A stretch of DNA of 64,000 bases from Pseudomonadota bacterium (GTDB lineage Bacteria > Pseudomonadota > Gammaproteobacteria > Burkholderiales > Burkholderiaceae_C), in assembly GCA_963205335.1 (NCBI GenBank), contig CAUJIM010000024.1:1-64000 (forward strand). Reading direction: 5' to 3'. A program made the translations under genes and the position numbers. Of this stretch, positions 43,832-52,526 are shown in pieces. A model generated the notes under the pieces. The model ran no database searches. It saw nothing but the letters and a program-made list of their open reading frames with translations, and was not told where the DNA came from. Every line of letters starts with the position of its first letter. Position 1 is the first letter of the stretch.

Positions 43832-44285
43832 GCACGCCGCGCGCGAGGAACACCGCGAGCAGCACGACGACCACCATGAGGTGCGCGGCCCACATGACCA
43901 GCAGCCGCGCGCGCCGCAGTTGCTCCGCATCCGGCAGCGGGCCGTCCTGCGCGAGCTGGCGCTGCCACGCGCGGTAGTGCCCGCGGGCCTTGAGCAGCAG
44001 CAGCACCATGGCGACCAGCAGCAGGATCTTGGCGTGCAGCAGGTGCTGCGACCAGTACCAGCCGGCGCCCTTCATGCCCCAGAGGCTGCGCGCCAGGCCG
44101 GTGAGCAGCACGATGGCGCCGGAGACCAGGCTCAGGCCGTTGACGCGCACCAGGCGGTGCACCACGGCGGGGTTGATCCAGCCCGGGCGGCACAGCGCGG
44201 TCTCGCTGGTCATGAAGGTGGCCAGCATCAGGAAGGCCATGATGTGGGCGTAGGCCAGCAGGCTTTCGAGGAGTTGGGGGGTCAC
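43821..44285 (-). CDS. DUF2214 family membrane protein
   Basis: A 154-residue inner-membrane protein with four helices and conserved His/Trp residues (YAHIMAFLMLA, GWYWSQHLLHAKI), matching DUF2214. The function is unknown; the distribution of histidines resembles haem-binding membrane proteins. The GTG at 44285 overlaps the LysR stop (GTGA), and AGGAAAG lies upstream, so it is coupled to the regulator gene. Confidence 0.8.
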   Translation of the reverse strand: MTPQLLESLLAYAHIMAFLMLATFMTSETALCRPGWINPAVVHRLVRVNGLSLVSGAIVLLTGLARSLWGMKGAGWYWSQHLLHAKILLLVAMVLLLLKARGHYRAWQRQLAQDGPLPDAEQLRRARLLVMWAAHLMVVVVLLAVFLARGVLTR

Positions 44286-45262
44286 GGTGGGGAGTCTTTC
44301 CTGATGACGGAGAGTGCGGCTGCATCCGGCGCCGCCCCGGCCTCGCGCGACCAGAACGCGCCTTGCGCGTAATGGTGCCTGAGAAAGTCCAGCCACAGCC
44401 GCACGCGCAGCGGCAGGTGCTTGCGCTGCGGCAGCAGCAGGTAGATGCCGTTGGGCGGCGCGGCATAGTCGTCGAGCACCGCGACCAGGCGCCCGGCGGC
44501 GATTTCCGCCTCGACCTCCCAGGTGCTGCGCCAGGCGATGCCGAAGCCCGCCAGGCACCAGTCGTGCAGCACCTGCCCGTCGGAGCAGTCCAGCGGCCCG
44601 CCGGGCTTGACGTGCACGACCTCGCTGCCGCCGCTCTCGCGCGGCACGCAGAACGCCCAGCCGCGGGTTTGCGAGGCGTCGCTCGAGAGCGTGAGGCAGT
44701 CGTGCTGCGCGAGCTCGCCCGGGTGCCGGGGCGTGCCCCGGCGCGCGAGGTAGCCGGGCGTGGCCACGCACAGGCGCCGGTTGTCCGCCAGGCGCACGCT
44801 CACCAGCGATGAATCGGGCAGGTCGCCCACGCGCACCGCGCAGTCGTAGCCCTCGCCGGGCAGGTCGATCACGCGGTCCGAGAGGTTGAGCGAGATCGTC
44901 ACCTCCGGGTGCTGCTGGCGAAACAGCGGCACCAGCGGCGCCACGTGGCGGCGGCCGAAACCGGCGGGCGCCGTGATGCGCAGATGCCCCGTGGCCTTGA
45001 CGCCGCCGGCCGAGACGCTGGCTTCGGCGTGCGCCGCGTCGGCCAGCAGGCGCTGGCAGTCCTCGAGGAAGGCGCTGCCCTCGTGCGTCAGCGTGATGCG
45101 CCGCGTGGTGCGCACCAGCAACTTCACGCCCAGGTGCTCCTCGAGCGCGTCGAGCCGCCGCCCCATGATCGCCGGCGCCACGCCCTCGGCCCGGGCGGCG
45201 GCCGTGAGGCTGCCGCGCGTGGCGATCGAGACGAACGAGGCGTAGGCCTTGAATTTGTCCAT
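44282..45262 (-). CDS. LysR-family transcriptional regulator
   Basis: A 326-residue regulator. The N-terminal winged helix has SFVSIATRGSLTAAARAEGVAPAIMGRRLDALEEHLG, and the C-terminal two-lobe effector domain contains the LRITAPAGFGRRHVAP segment. Typical LTTRs have Ser in the recognition helix; here APAIMGRR varies. The ATG at 45262 lies inside a worn copy of the dispersed repeat (copy I). It is divergent from malate synthase G, which it may regulate. Confidence 0.9.
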   Translation of the reverse strand: MDKFKAYASFVSIATRGSLTAAARAEGVAPAIMGRRLDALEEHLGVKLLVRTTRRITLTHEGSAFLEDCQRLLADAAHAEASVSAGGVKATGHLRITAPAGFGRRHVAPLVPLFRQQHPEVTISLNLSDRVIDLPGEGYDCAVRVGDLPDSSLVSVRLADNRRLCVATPGYLARRGTPRHPGELAQHDCLTLSSDASQTRGWAFCVPRESGGSEVVHVKPGGPLDCSDGQVLHDWCLAGFGIAWRSTWEVEAEIAAGRLVAVLDDYAAPPNGIYLLLPQRKHLPLRVRLWLDFLRHHYAQGAFWSREAGAAPDAAALSVIRKDSPP

Positions 45263-45312
45263 GAAAAATGGCTGTAGGCTTTGTGTGGCAAGCGCAAGCA
45301 GCTCCCTGTTTG
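45262..45312 (-). repeat. Dispersed repeat, worn copy I, spanning the LysR start
   Basis: On the minus strand GAGCTGCTTGCGCTTG (mid-element) and the trailing CCATTTTTC match the repeat consensus, though the right arm is degraded. The LysR ATG lies at its edge. Confidence 0.5.
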
Positions 45313-45481
45313 GGAGCAGAGCGAGCATTTTCGCCAGTGCAATGGCGGTGATTTTTACAAAAAAGTCACTGGTTTAAAGCTAATTGCCCAATTTATCTAC
45401 GGATTTATTTCGAATAGAGTCTTTCCAAGGTCCGCGCCGCGGGCCGCGCTTTTTCGTCTCGTGTTTTTCAGGGGGTTGGAC

Positions 45482-47686
45482 ATGACCGCACGTACCCGCA
45501 TCCACGGCCTGCAGGTGGCCGATGAGCTGTACCAATTCATCAATGCCGAGGTGCTGCCCGGCACCGGCGTCGCGCAAGAGGCGTTCTGGCAGGGCTTCGA
45601 TGCGCTGGTGGCCGACCTCGCGCCCAAGAACGCCGCGCTGCTGGCCGAGCGCGAGCGCCTGCAATCGGCGCTCGATACCTGGCACAAGGCCAACCCCGGC
45701 CCGATCAAGGACATGGCCGGCTACCGCAGATTCCTCGAAACCATAGGCTACCTGGTGCCGCCGCCGCAGGGCGTGCAGGCGAGCACCACGCACGTCGATG
45801 CCGAGCTGGCCGTCCAGGCCGGCCCGCAGCTCGTGGTGCCGATCCTCAACGCCCGCTACGCGCTCAACGCCGCCAACGCGCGCTGGGGCTCGCTCTACGA
45901 CGCGCTCTACGGCACCGACGTGATCGGCGAAGATGGCGGCGCCGAGAAGGGCAAGGGCTACAACCCGGTGCGCGGCGCCAGGGTGATCGCCTACGCGCGC
46001 GATTTCCTCGACCACGCGGCGCCGCTGGCCGCCGGCTCGCACGCGGACGCCACCAGCTACGCGGTGGCGGGCGGCCAGCTCGCCGTCACGCTCAAGAACG
46101 GTACTAAGACTGGCCTGAAGAACCCGGCGCAGTTCGCCGGCCACCAGGGCGATGCCGCCAGCCCCTCGGGCGTGCTGCTGGTGAACCACGGCATCCACGT
46201 CGACATCCGCATCGACCGCGCCACGCCCATCGGCCGGGGCGACGCGGCGGGCGTGTCCGACGTGGTGGTCGAGGCCGCGCTCTCGACCATCCTCGACCTG
46301 GAAGACTCGATCGCCGCGGTCGACGCCGAGGACAAGGTGCTGGGCTACCGCAACTGGCTCGGCATCCTGCGCGGCACGCTGACCGAGACCTTCGACAAGG
46401 GTGGCAAGCAGCTCACGCGCGGGCTCAACCCCGACCGCCGCTACACCGGCGCCGACGGCCGGGACGTGGTGCTGCCCGGGCGCTCGCTGCTGTTCGTGCG
46501 CAACGTCGGCCACCTGATGACCAACCCGGCCATCCTCTGGGGCGCCGAGGGCCGCGAGATCCCCGAGGGCATCCTGGACGCGATGGTCACCACCGCGATC
46601 GCCATCCACGACCTCAAGGGCCTGGCCGGCGCCAATGGCATCCGCAACTCGCGCACCGGCAGCGTCTACATCGTCAAGCCCAAGATGCACGGCCCCGCCG
46701 AAGTGGCGTTCGCCAGCGAGGTCTTCGCCCGCGTCGAGCAGGTGCTGGGCCTGCCCGAGAGCACCGTCAAGCTCGGCATCATGGACGAGGAGCGGCGCAC
46801 CTCGGTCAACCTCAAGGCCTGCATCGCCGCCGCGCCCAGCCGCATCGCCTTCATCAACACCGGCTTCCTCGACCGCACCGGCGACGAGATGCACACCTCG
46901 ATGCACGCCGGCCCGATGATCCGCAAGGGCGAGATGAAGACCAGCGCCTGGATCCAGGCCTACGAGAAGAGCAACGTGCTCGTCGGCCTCTCCATGGGCC
47001 TCGCTGGCCGGGCCCAGATCGGCAAGGGCATGTGGGCCATGCCCGACCTGATGAAGGCCATGATCGAGCAGAAGATCGCCCACCCCAAGGCCGGCGCCAA
47101 CACCGCCTGGGTGCCCAGCCCCACCGCCGCCACGCTGCACGCGCTGCACTACCACCAGGTCGACGTCGCCGCGATCCAGCAGGAGCTGGAGAAGACCAGC
47201 GCCGATGCCGAGCGCGACAACCTGCTCACCGGCCTGCTCACCGTGCCCGTTTCCGGCAACCCGAACTGGAGCGATGCGGAAAAGCAGCAGGAGCTGGACA
47301 ACAACATCCAGGGCATCCTGGGCTACGTGGTGCGCTGGGTGGACCAGGGCGTGGGCTGCTCCAAGGTGCCCGACATCAACGACATCGGCCTGATGGAAGA
47401 CCGCGCCACGCTGCGCATCTCCAGCCAGCACGTGGCCAACTGGCTGCTGCACGGCGTCGTGAGCGAAGGCCAGGTGCGCGCCACGTTCGCGCGCATGTCG
47501 GCCAAGGTGGACCAGCAAAACGCCGGCGACCCGCTGTACCAGCAGATGCACGACCGCTACGACACGTCCATCGCCTTCCAGGCCGCGTGCGACCTGGTGT
47601 TCAAGGGATTGACCCAGCCCAGCGGCTACACCGAGCCGCTGCTGCACGCGGCGCGGCAGAAGGTCAAGGCGGCTTACGAGCGCTGA
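45482..47686 (+). CDS. glcB: Malate synthase G
   Basis: Condenses glyoxylate with acetyl-CoA to malate, completing the glyoxylate bypass or glycolate use; cytosolic. The 734-residue length fits isoform G. Conserved segments are [59 protein letters not shown] and [16 protein letters not shown]. The ATG at 45482 opens the family-typical N-terminus; the open frame before it is the upstream leader. A strong terminator follows at 47730. Confidence 0.96.
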   Translation: MTARTRIHGLQVADELYQFINAEVLPGTGVAQEAFWQGFDALVADLAPKNAALLAERERLQSALDTWHKANPGPIKDMAGYRRFLETIGYLVPPPQGVQASTTHVDAELAVQAGPQLVVPILNARYALNAANARWGSLYDALYGTDVIGEDGGAEKGKGYNPVRGARVIAYARDFLDHAAPLAAGSHADATSYAVAGGQLAVTLKNGTKTGLKNPAQFAGHQGDAASPSGVLLVNHGIHVDIRIDRATPIGRGDAAGVSDVVVEAALSTILDLEDSIAAVDAEDKVLGYRNWLGILRGTLTETFDKGGKQLTRGLNPDRRYTGADGRDVVLPGRSLLFVRNVGHLMTNPAILWGAEGREIPEGILDAMVTTAIAIHDLKGLAGANGIRNSRTGSVYIVKPKMHGPAEVAFASEVFARVEQVLGLPESTVKLGIMDEERRTSVNLKACIAAAPSRIAFINTGFLDRTGDEMHTSMHAGPMIRKGEMKTSAWIQAYEKSNVLVGLSMGLAGRAQIGKGMWAMPDLMKAMIEQKIAHPKAGANTAWVPSPTAATLHALHYHQVDVAAIQQELEKTSADAERDNLLTGLLTVPVSGNPNWSDAEKQQELDNNIQGILGYVVRWVDQGVGCSKVPDINDIGLMEDRATLRISSQHVANWLLHGVVSEGQVRATFARMSAKVDQQNAGDPLYQQMHDRYDTSIAFQAACDLVFKGLTQPSGYTEPLLHAARQKVKAAYER

Positions 47687-47729
47687 ACGCTATCGAAATC
47701 ATGGCTGGCGGCGCTTGCCAGCCGTGCGC

Positions 47730-47768
47730 AAAAGCGGGATTTCTTTCAGGAATCCCGCTTTTGCTTTT
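47730..47768 (+). terminator. Intrinsic terminator of glcB
   Basis: A perfect 12-base stem AAAAGCGGGATT (47730-47741) / AATCCCGCTTTT (47751-47762) with a 9-base loop, followed by GCTTTTG. The A-tract on the left arm makes it usable from both strands, so it may also end the lipoprotein gene. Confidence 0.92.
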
Positions 47769-47770
47769 GC

Positions 47771-48883
47771 CTACCGCAGCGCGCCGCGCACCATGTCGGC
47801 CAGGATCTCGTGGCCGCGCGGCGTGGGGTGGAACGAGTCGGAGAAGGCGTAGGTCTGCCACCAGTTGGCACCGCCCGTCGCGCCGGCGGGCGGCGTCTGC
47901 GCCGAAAGGGCCGCGGCCGTGCAGGTGGGGAAGTCGTAGGTGGGCAGCCCGCTGCCGTCGATGCCGGTCGCCGGGCAGGCGGGCGTGGTCACGTTGGTCA
48001 GGCCGTTGGCCGCGGGGCGCGCCACCATGTCCTTGAGCGTGGCGTCGAAAGACACCACCGAGACGCCCTTGGCGCCCTGGAGTTCGCTGGCGAGCCTGGT
48101 GTTGAACGCCTGTGCCCAGCTGCCGAACATCTGCGCCAGCTGCGTGGCGGCGGCCTCGCCCTTCGCCTCGGCGATCGAGGCGAGCACCATGCGGAACAGC
48201 GGCGTGAGCGTCACGTCGGGCATGTTGAGCACGGCCACGCGCGCGGCGCCCTTGGCCACCAGCTGTGTCCTGATCGTGCCAGCGAAGGTGGCGGCCAGCG
48301 CCTGCATGTAGGCGCCGCCGGCCTGCGCCTGCCCTTCGGCGCCCTTGGCGAGCAGCTCGTTCGTCGTGGCTTCGTCCAGCAGCGTGCGCAGCACCCCGGC
48401 ATAGGCCGCGCCGCCGTCGCTGGCGGCGTTCAGGTAGGCACGGATCAGGTCCGCGGCGTCGTTGCCGCCGCCATCGACCAGCACCAGCTCATAGGGCGCG
48501 AAGCCCGCCGCGGCCATCGCCTGCAGCTGCACCGGGATGGCGAGCGGCGACGTGGGCGCGGTGAAATAGTTGATGCGTCCGCCGCCGATGGCGTAGTTGG
48601 TGCACTTGGCGTTGGCGGTGAAGGACGCTCCGGCTTGCGTGTAGTGCGGGCACAGCGCCAGGTCGGAATCGCCCGCCACCAGCTCGGGCCAGATCGGCGT
48701 GGAGCCCTTGCCCGTGGGCGCGCTGCCCTGCACGGTGAATTTCAGGCCGAAGGTGCCGCTGTCGGCCAGGCTGTCGCCGGCCACCTTGACGGCGCTGAAG
48801 GTCGGTTCGTCCGAACCGCCGCCGCATGCGGCCATCAGCCCCACGGCCGTAGCGACCGCGACCCAGTGCAGGTGCCATTTCAT
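47771..48883 (-). CDS. SGNH/GDSL-type esterase lipoprotein
   Basis: A 370-residue extracellular or outer-membrane lipoprotein. The signal ends in the lipobox LMAACGGG. The SGNH blocks are visible: GDSLADSG (about 36-43) for the nucleophile Ser, GGGND (about 140), and SDSFHPTPRGH near the C-terminus with the catalytic Asp and His. It is likely a secreted esterase or PHB-like hydrolase; the substrate is unknown. It converges on glcB across the shared terminator. Confidence 0.88.
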   Translation of the reverse strand: MKWHLHWVAVATAVGLMAACGGGSDEPTFSAVKVAGDSLADSGTFGLKFTVQGSAPTGKGSTPIWPELVAGDSDLALCPHYTQAGASFTANAKCTNYAIGGGRINYFTAPTSPLAIPVQLQAMAAAGFAPYELVLVDGGGNDAADLIRAYLNAASDGGAAYAGVLRTLLDEATTNELLAKGAEGQAQAGGAYMQALAATFAGTIRTQLVAKGAARVAVLNMPDVTLTPLFRMVLASIAEAKGEAAATQLAQMFGSWAQAFNTRLASELQGAKGVSVVSFDATLKDMVARPAANGLTNVTTPACPATGIDGSGLPTYDFPTCTAAALSAQTPPAGATGGANWWQTYAFSDSFHPTPRGHEILADMVRGALR

Positions 48884-48991
48884 GGCCGTCTCCTCGTGCG
48901 TTGCCGAGCGGCCATCTTATGGAGCGCGCGGGGCGGGTGTCAGAGGGTAATTACCACCACTCGGGGTATCGGCGCGCCGTGCGGGGCTTGC

Positions 48992-50440
48992 CTACGGGGC
49001 GGTCCACACCCAGTCGACCAGCGCATCGAGCGCCGGGCGCGCGGCGGGGGCGTTGGGGTGGTTGACCAGCGCCACGAGCACGTAGCGCTGTCCGCTCGCG
49101 GCGTGCACGTAGCCGGCGATCGTCGCCGCGTCGCGCAGCGTGCCGGTCTTCAGGTGCGCGGCACCGCGCGCCTGGCCCTGGCGCTTGCGCAGCGTGCCGT
49201 CGATGCCGGTGATGGGCAGCGACGCCAGCAGCTCGGGCATCACGGGCGAGGCCCAGGCCTGCTGCAGCAGGCGGGCGAGCGCCTGCGCGCTGATGCGCCC
49301 CTCGCGGCTCAGGCCCGCGCCGTTGTCCATCACCAGCTCGCCGGCGGCGCCCCCGTGCGTGCTCCACCACTGGCCGAGCACCGTTCGCGCGGCCTCCAGC
49401 GTGCCGCTGCCGCCGTTGTGCCATGCCAGTGTGAGCAGCAGTTGCCGCGCCATCACGTTGTTGCTGTATTTGTTGATGTCGCGGACCACTTCCGCCAGCG
49501 ATGGCGAGGTGCTGACGAACAGCGGCGCGAGCCCTCCGGGTACGCGCCCCTCGCGCACCTGGCCGGTGAGCGTGCCGCCGAGCGAGCGCCACGTGCCTTC
49601 GATGGCGCGCGCCGCGAAGCCCTGCGGGTCGGCCGGGGCGACGGACCAGAGCCGCTCGCCGCAGTCGGCGGGGTAGCTGCCCTGCAGCACGATGCGGCCG
49701 GGCTGCGCGAAATCGGCCTGCAGCGCCGCGCGCCAGTCGCCGCAGGCCGTATTCCTGGGGGCGAGCGCCACGACGGCCGGGATGTCCATCGATGCCAGCG
49801 GCGGCTCGTAGGCCACGCGCGCCACGCCCGCGCCCGCATCGGGGATGAAATCGAGCGTGAGCGCGTTGAAGTTGACCAGCAGCGCGTCGGGCGCCACGTT
49901 GTAGGGCCGCCAGGGTTCGCCGTCGAACTGCGCGGGGTCGCGCGGCGGCAGCTCGAAGGCGCTGCGGTCGAGCACGATATCGCCCACGATCACCTTGATG
50001 CCCTGCGCCTGCAGGCGGCGCAGCAGCAACCACAGGCGCTCGGCGACGAGCTTGGGATCGCCCTGCCCCTGGATGTAGACGTTGCCCTTGAGCCGCCCGC
50101 CCTCGGGCGCGGCATCCAGGTACACCGGCGTCTGCCAGGTGAAGGCCGGGCCGAGCAGTTCGAGCGCGGCGTAGGTCGTCACCAGCTTCATCACCGACGC
50201 CGGGTTGCGCGGCACGTCGCCCTGCCAGGCCAGCCGCGCGCGGCCGCCCTCCACCGGCAGGACGACCGCCGACAGCGCCGAGCGCGGCACCTGGGCGCGG
50301 GCGAGCGCGGCCTCGACCGCGGCCGGCAGCGGCTGCGGCGCGGCGGGACCGGGGGCCGCGGCCACGCCCGAGCCGGCGGCGAGCAGCAGCAAGGCGCAGG
50401 CGAGTGCGCGGAAGGGCCGGGGGGCGAATGGACGCAGCAT
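48992..50440 (-). CDS. dacB: D-alanyl-D-alanine carboxypeptidase/endopeptidase PBP4
   Basis: A 482-residue periplasmic penicillin-binding protein cutting peptidoglycan crosslinks. A signal peptide of about 29 residues ends at GVAAAP. The catalytic SxxK is S82-VMK. The SxN motif is in INKYSNNVMAR and KTG in HLKTGTLRDAA. The ATG at 50440 is chosen as the start of the signal; the frame remains open upstream but overlaps tsaB. It is divergent from tsaB. Confidence 0.93.
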   Translation of the reverse strand: MLRPFAPRPFRALACALLLLAAGSGVAAAPGPAAPQPLPAAVEAALARAQVPRSALSAVVLPVEGGRARLAWQGDVPRNPASVMKLVTTYAALELLGPAFTWQTPVYLDAAPEGGRLKGNVYIQGQGDPKLVAERLWLLLRRLQAQGIKVIVGDIVLDRSAFELPPRDPAQFDGEPWRPYNVAPDALLVNFNALTLDFIPDAGAGVARVAYEPPLASMDIPAVVALAPRNTACGDWRAALQADFAQPGRIVLQGSYPADCGERLWSVAPADPQGFAARAIEGTWRSLGGTLTGQVREGRVPGGLAPLFVSTSPSLAEVVRDINKYSNNVMARQLLLTLAWHNGGSGTLEAARTVLGQWWSTHGGAAGELVMDNGAGLSREGRISAQALARLLQQAWASPVMPELLASLPITGIDGTLRKRQGQARGAAHLKTGTLRDAATIAGYVHAASGQRYVLVALVNHPNAPAARPALDALVDWVWTAP

Positions 50441-50486
50441 CGGACGCGAGTCTACGGCGCCGCCGCACTGGATAATCGCAGGCACC

Positions 50487-51191
50487 ATGCGCTTGCTTGC
50501 CTTCGACACCAGCACCGAGCACCTGTCCATCGCGGTGCAGGTGGGCGAGCACGTGCTGGCGCACGAGGGCGCGGGCGGCGCGCAGGCATCGCACACGCTG
50601 ATCGCGGCGATCCGCGCGCTGCTGGCGCGGGCGGGGTCCGGGCTCGACGACATGGACGCCATCGTTTTCGGCCACGGCCCGGGCGCTTTCACCGGGCTGC
50701 GCACGGCGTGCGCGGTGGCACAGGGGCTGGCTTTCGGCGCGCGCTCGGGGGCCGGCCTGCCGGTACTGCCCGTGTCCACCCTGCTCGCCGTCGCCGAGGA
50801 TGCGCGCGCCGGGCACGGCTGCGAGCGGGTGCTGGCCACCCTGGATGCCCGCATGGGGGAGGTCTATGCCGCCCGCTGCATCTGGCAGGGCGCGGGGCGG
50901 GGCTGGCGCATGGAGGGCGGCGTGCGGCTCGTGGCGCCCGAAGCGGTCGATGCGGGGGCCGACGATATCGTCGCGGGCAATGCGCGGGCGGCCTGCGGCG
51001 AGCGGCTCGCACCTCGGGCGCGGCACGTCGCCGCGCTGCCGACGGCGGCCGCGCTGCTGCGCCTCGCGCCGCCGCTGCTGGCCGCCGGGGCCGGCGTGGC
51101 CGCCGCCGGCGCGCTGCCGCTGTACGTGCGCGACAAGGTGGCGCAGACCACGGCCGAGCGTGCCGCCGCGCACGCCGGGCAGCAGCCATGA
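50487..51191 (+). CDS. tsaB: tRNA threonylcarbamoyladenosine modification protein TsaB
   Basis: A 234-residue ASKHA-fold protein that partners TsaD and TsaE in making t6A37 of ANN-decoding tRNAs. FDTSTEHLSIAV at the N-terminus, and FGHGPGAFTGLRTACAVAQGLA with DARMGEVYAA are family marks. The start at 50487 is divergent from dacB. Its TGA overlaps an ATG at 51188 that opens a 16-codon frame leading to rimI. Confidence 0.93.
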   Translation: MRLLAFDTSTEHLSIAVQVGEHVLAHEGAGGAQASHTLIAAIRALLARAGSGLDDMDAIVFGHGPGAFTGLRTACAVAQGLAFGARSGAGLPVLPVSTLLAVAEDARAGHGCERVLATLDARMGEVYAARCIWQGAGRGWRMEGGVRLVAPEAVDAGADDIVAGNARAACGERLAPRARHVAALPTAAALLRLAPPLLAAGAGVAAAGALPLYVRDKVAQTTAERAAAHAGQQP

Positions 51192-51238
51192 GCCCCCGCC
51201 CGGCCGCCGCAGTGCGATGCACGGAGGTCGCCCAATGA
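51188..51238 (+). CDS. 16-codon bridging ORF between tsaB and rimI
   Basis: The frame reads MSPRPAAAVRCTEVAQ. Its ATG overlaps the tsaB stop (ATGA) and its TGA overlaps the rimI ATG (ATGA), so it would pass ribosomes from one gene to the next. A GGAGG-like site lies within its last codons and serves rimI. It may be translated only for coupling; no family is recognised. Confidence 0.45.
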   Translation: MSPRPAAAVRCTEVAQ

Positions 51239-51696
51239 GCGCGGTGGCCGCCGAGGCGGGTTTCGCGCCGCTGGCGCTGGCGCACCTGGACGCGCTGATG
51301 GAGATCGAGGAGCGCGTGCACGCGCGCCCCTGGAGCCGCGGCAATTTCCTCGATTCGATCAATGCGGGCTACGAGTGCCAGGCGCTGGTGGCCGGCGGGC
51401 AGCTGCTCGGGTATTTCGTCGCGATGATGGGCGTGGAGGAGGCGCACCTGCTCAACCTGACCGTCGCGCCTGCCCACCAGCGCCAGGGCTGGGCGCGCGT
51501 GATGCTCGACGCGCTCGCCCTCTGGGCTCGCGGCCGGGGCGCGCGCACGCTCTGGCTGGAGGTGCGCGTGAGCAACACCCGGGCGCGCCAGGTCTACGTG
51601 GCGCACGGCTTTCGCTCGGTCTCGCTGCGCCGCGGCTACTACCCGGCCACGCAGGGCCCGCGCGAGGATGCGGTGGTGATGTGCCTGACGCTATGA
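51235..51696 (+). CDS. rimI: Ribosomal protein alanine N-acetyltransferase RimI-like
   Basis: A 153-residue GNAT acetyltransferase that acetylates the N-terminal alanine of ribosomal protein bS18 in E. coli. The acetyl-CoA motif is LTVAPAHQRQGWARVMLDAL (about 75-94), followed by EVRVSNTRARQVYVAHGF with the usual Asn and Tyr. The ATG at 51235 has CGGAGG-like bases 8-12 upstream. It sits in a chain of overlaps with tsaB, a short ORF and the gene at 51693. Confidence 0.93.
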   Translation: MSAVAAEAGFAPLALAHLDALMEIEERVHARPWSRGNFLDSINAGYECQALVAGGQLLGYFVAMMGVEEAHLLNLTVAPAHQRQGWARVMLDALALWARGRGARTLWLEVRVSNTRARQVYVAHGFRSVSLRRGYYPATQGPREDAVVMCLTL

Positions 51697-52388
51697 GACT
51701 CGACGCGCGCCAGCGTGCCATGCTCGCCGAGCTGGGCGTGCGCGTGTGGCTGCCCGCGCCCGCGCCAGTATCCGCACCTGTACCCGCACCAGCGCCCGCG
51801 CGGCAGGCCGCCGCGCCCGCCGCCATCCCCCCTGCGGCGCCCGCGGCATCGCCGCCGCCACGCGCCGCGGCTGCCCCCGCGCAAACGCCCGCGCTGCGCC
51901 TGAACCCGCCGCAGCCCCTGTTCGCGCAGCGCGCGGACGGCGCCGGCGCGCAGCCGCAGGCCGCCCCATGGCTCATCGTGCTCGACAGCCCGACGCCCGC
52001 CGAGCCGCTGGCGGGCGACGCGGGGCTGCTGCTCGCCAACATGCTGCGCGCGATGCGGCTGCACGGCCGTCCGGACGTGTTCGTCAGCACCGTCGAGCGC
52101 GCCGCGCCCCAGGCGCCGGTGGCGCCCGGGCCGGTGCTGCGGGAGGCCCTGCAGGGGCTGCGTCCGGTGGTGGTGCTGGCGCTGGGCCTGGCGCCGGCGC
52201 GCCTGCTGCTGGGCGGCGCCGCGCCGCTCGGGGCCTTGCGCGCCGGGGCGCACCGGCTCGACGACGGCACGCCCGTCGTCGTCAGCTACGCCCCGGCCTA
52301 CCTGCTGCGCGCCCCGCACGCCAAGGCCGGCGCCTGGGCCGATCTGTGCCGCGCGCTGGACCTCGCGCGCCAGGGTCCGGTGCCATAA
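51693..52388 (+). CDS. Probable DNA polymerase III psi subunit (HolD)-like protein with UDG-like fold
   Basis: A 231-residue protein. The N-terminus RQRAMLAELGVRVW has the pattern LxxLGxxxW of E. coli HolD, which binds the chi subunit. A Pro/Ala-rich linker (about 20-75) follows. The C-terminal region WLIVLDSPTPAEPLAGDAGLL...SYAPAYLLRAPHAKAGAWADLC resembles family-4 uracil-DNA glycosylases, but the catalytic GEAPG-type motif and the iron-sulfur cysteines are missing, so it is unlikely to be a glycosylase. It overlaps rimI by ATGA; in E. coli holD and rimI are adjacent. Confidence 0.65.
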   Translation: MRLDARQRAMLAELGVRVWLPAPAPVSAPVPAPAPARQAAAPAAIPPAAPAASPPPRAAAAPAQTPALRLNPPQPLFAQRADGAGAQPQAAPWLIVLDSPTPAEPLAGDAGLLLANMLRAMRLHGRPDVFVSTVERAAPQAPVAPGPVLREALQGLRPVVVLALGLAPARLLLGGAAPLGALRAGAHRLDDGTPVVVSYAPAYLLRAPHAKAGAWADLCRALDLARQGPVP

Positions 52389-52419
52389 TCCGGCGCCAAA
52401 CCATCAAGGAGACAGCTCC

Positions 52420-52443
52420 GTGGAAACCTACCCGAGTTGGTAG
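52420..52443 (+). CDS. Possible 7-codon leader peptide of corA
   Basis: AAGGAGA (52406-52412) lies seven bases before a GTG that begins VETYPSW then TAG. A hairpin (52443-52452 with 52470-52479, 9 of 10 pairs) follows, then a C-rich, G-poor stretch up to the corA site. This resembles the leader arrangement seen for some Mg2+ transporters, but is unproven here. Confidence 0.4.
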   Translation: METYPSW

Positions 52444-52526
52444 CTTTCGGCCTCCCTGCCTGCAGCCGGGGCTGAAAGCGCCCCGCCACCCTGCCGCAGC
52501 ACACACCGTTTGAGGGAGAGCGAGCC

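Noticed and set aside
47810-51238. A 1142-codon plus-strand open frame across the lipoprotein and PBP4 genes
   Set aside because: It runs antisense to two clear genes and shows arginine/histidine/glycine-rich shadow composition without motifs; only its tail overlaps the real tsaB, in another frame.
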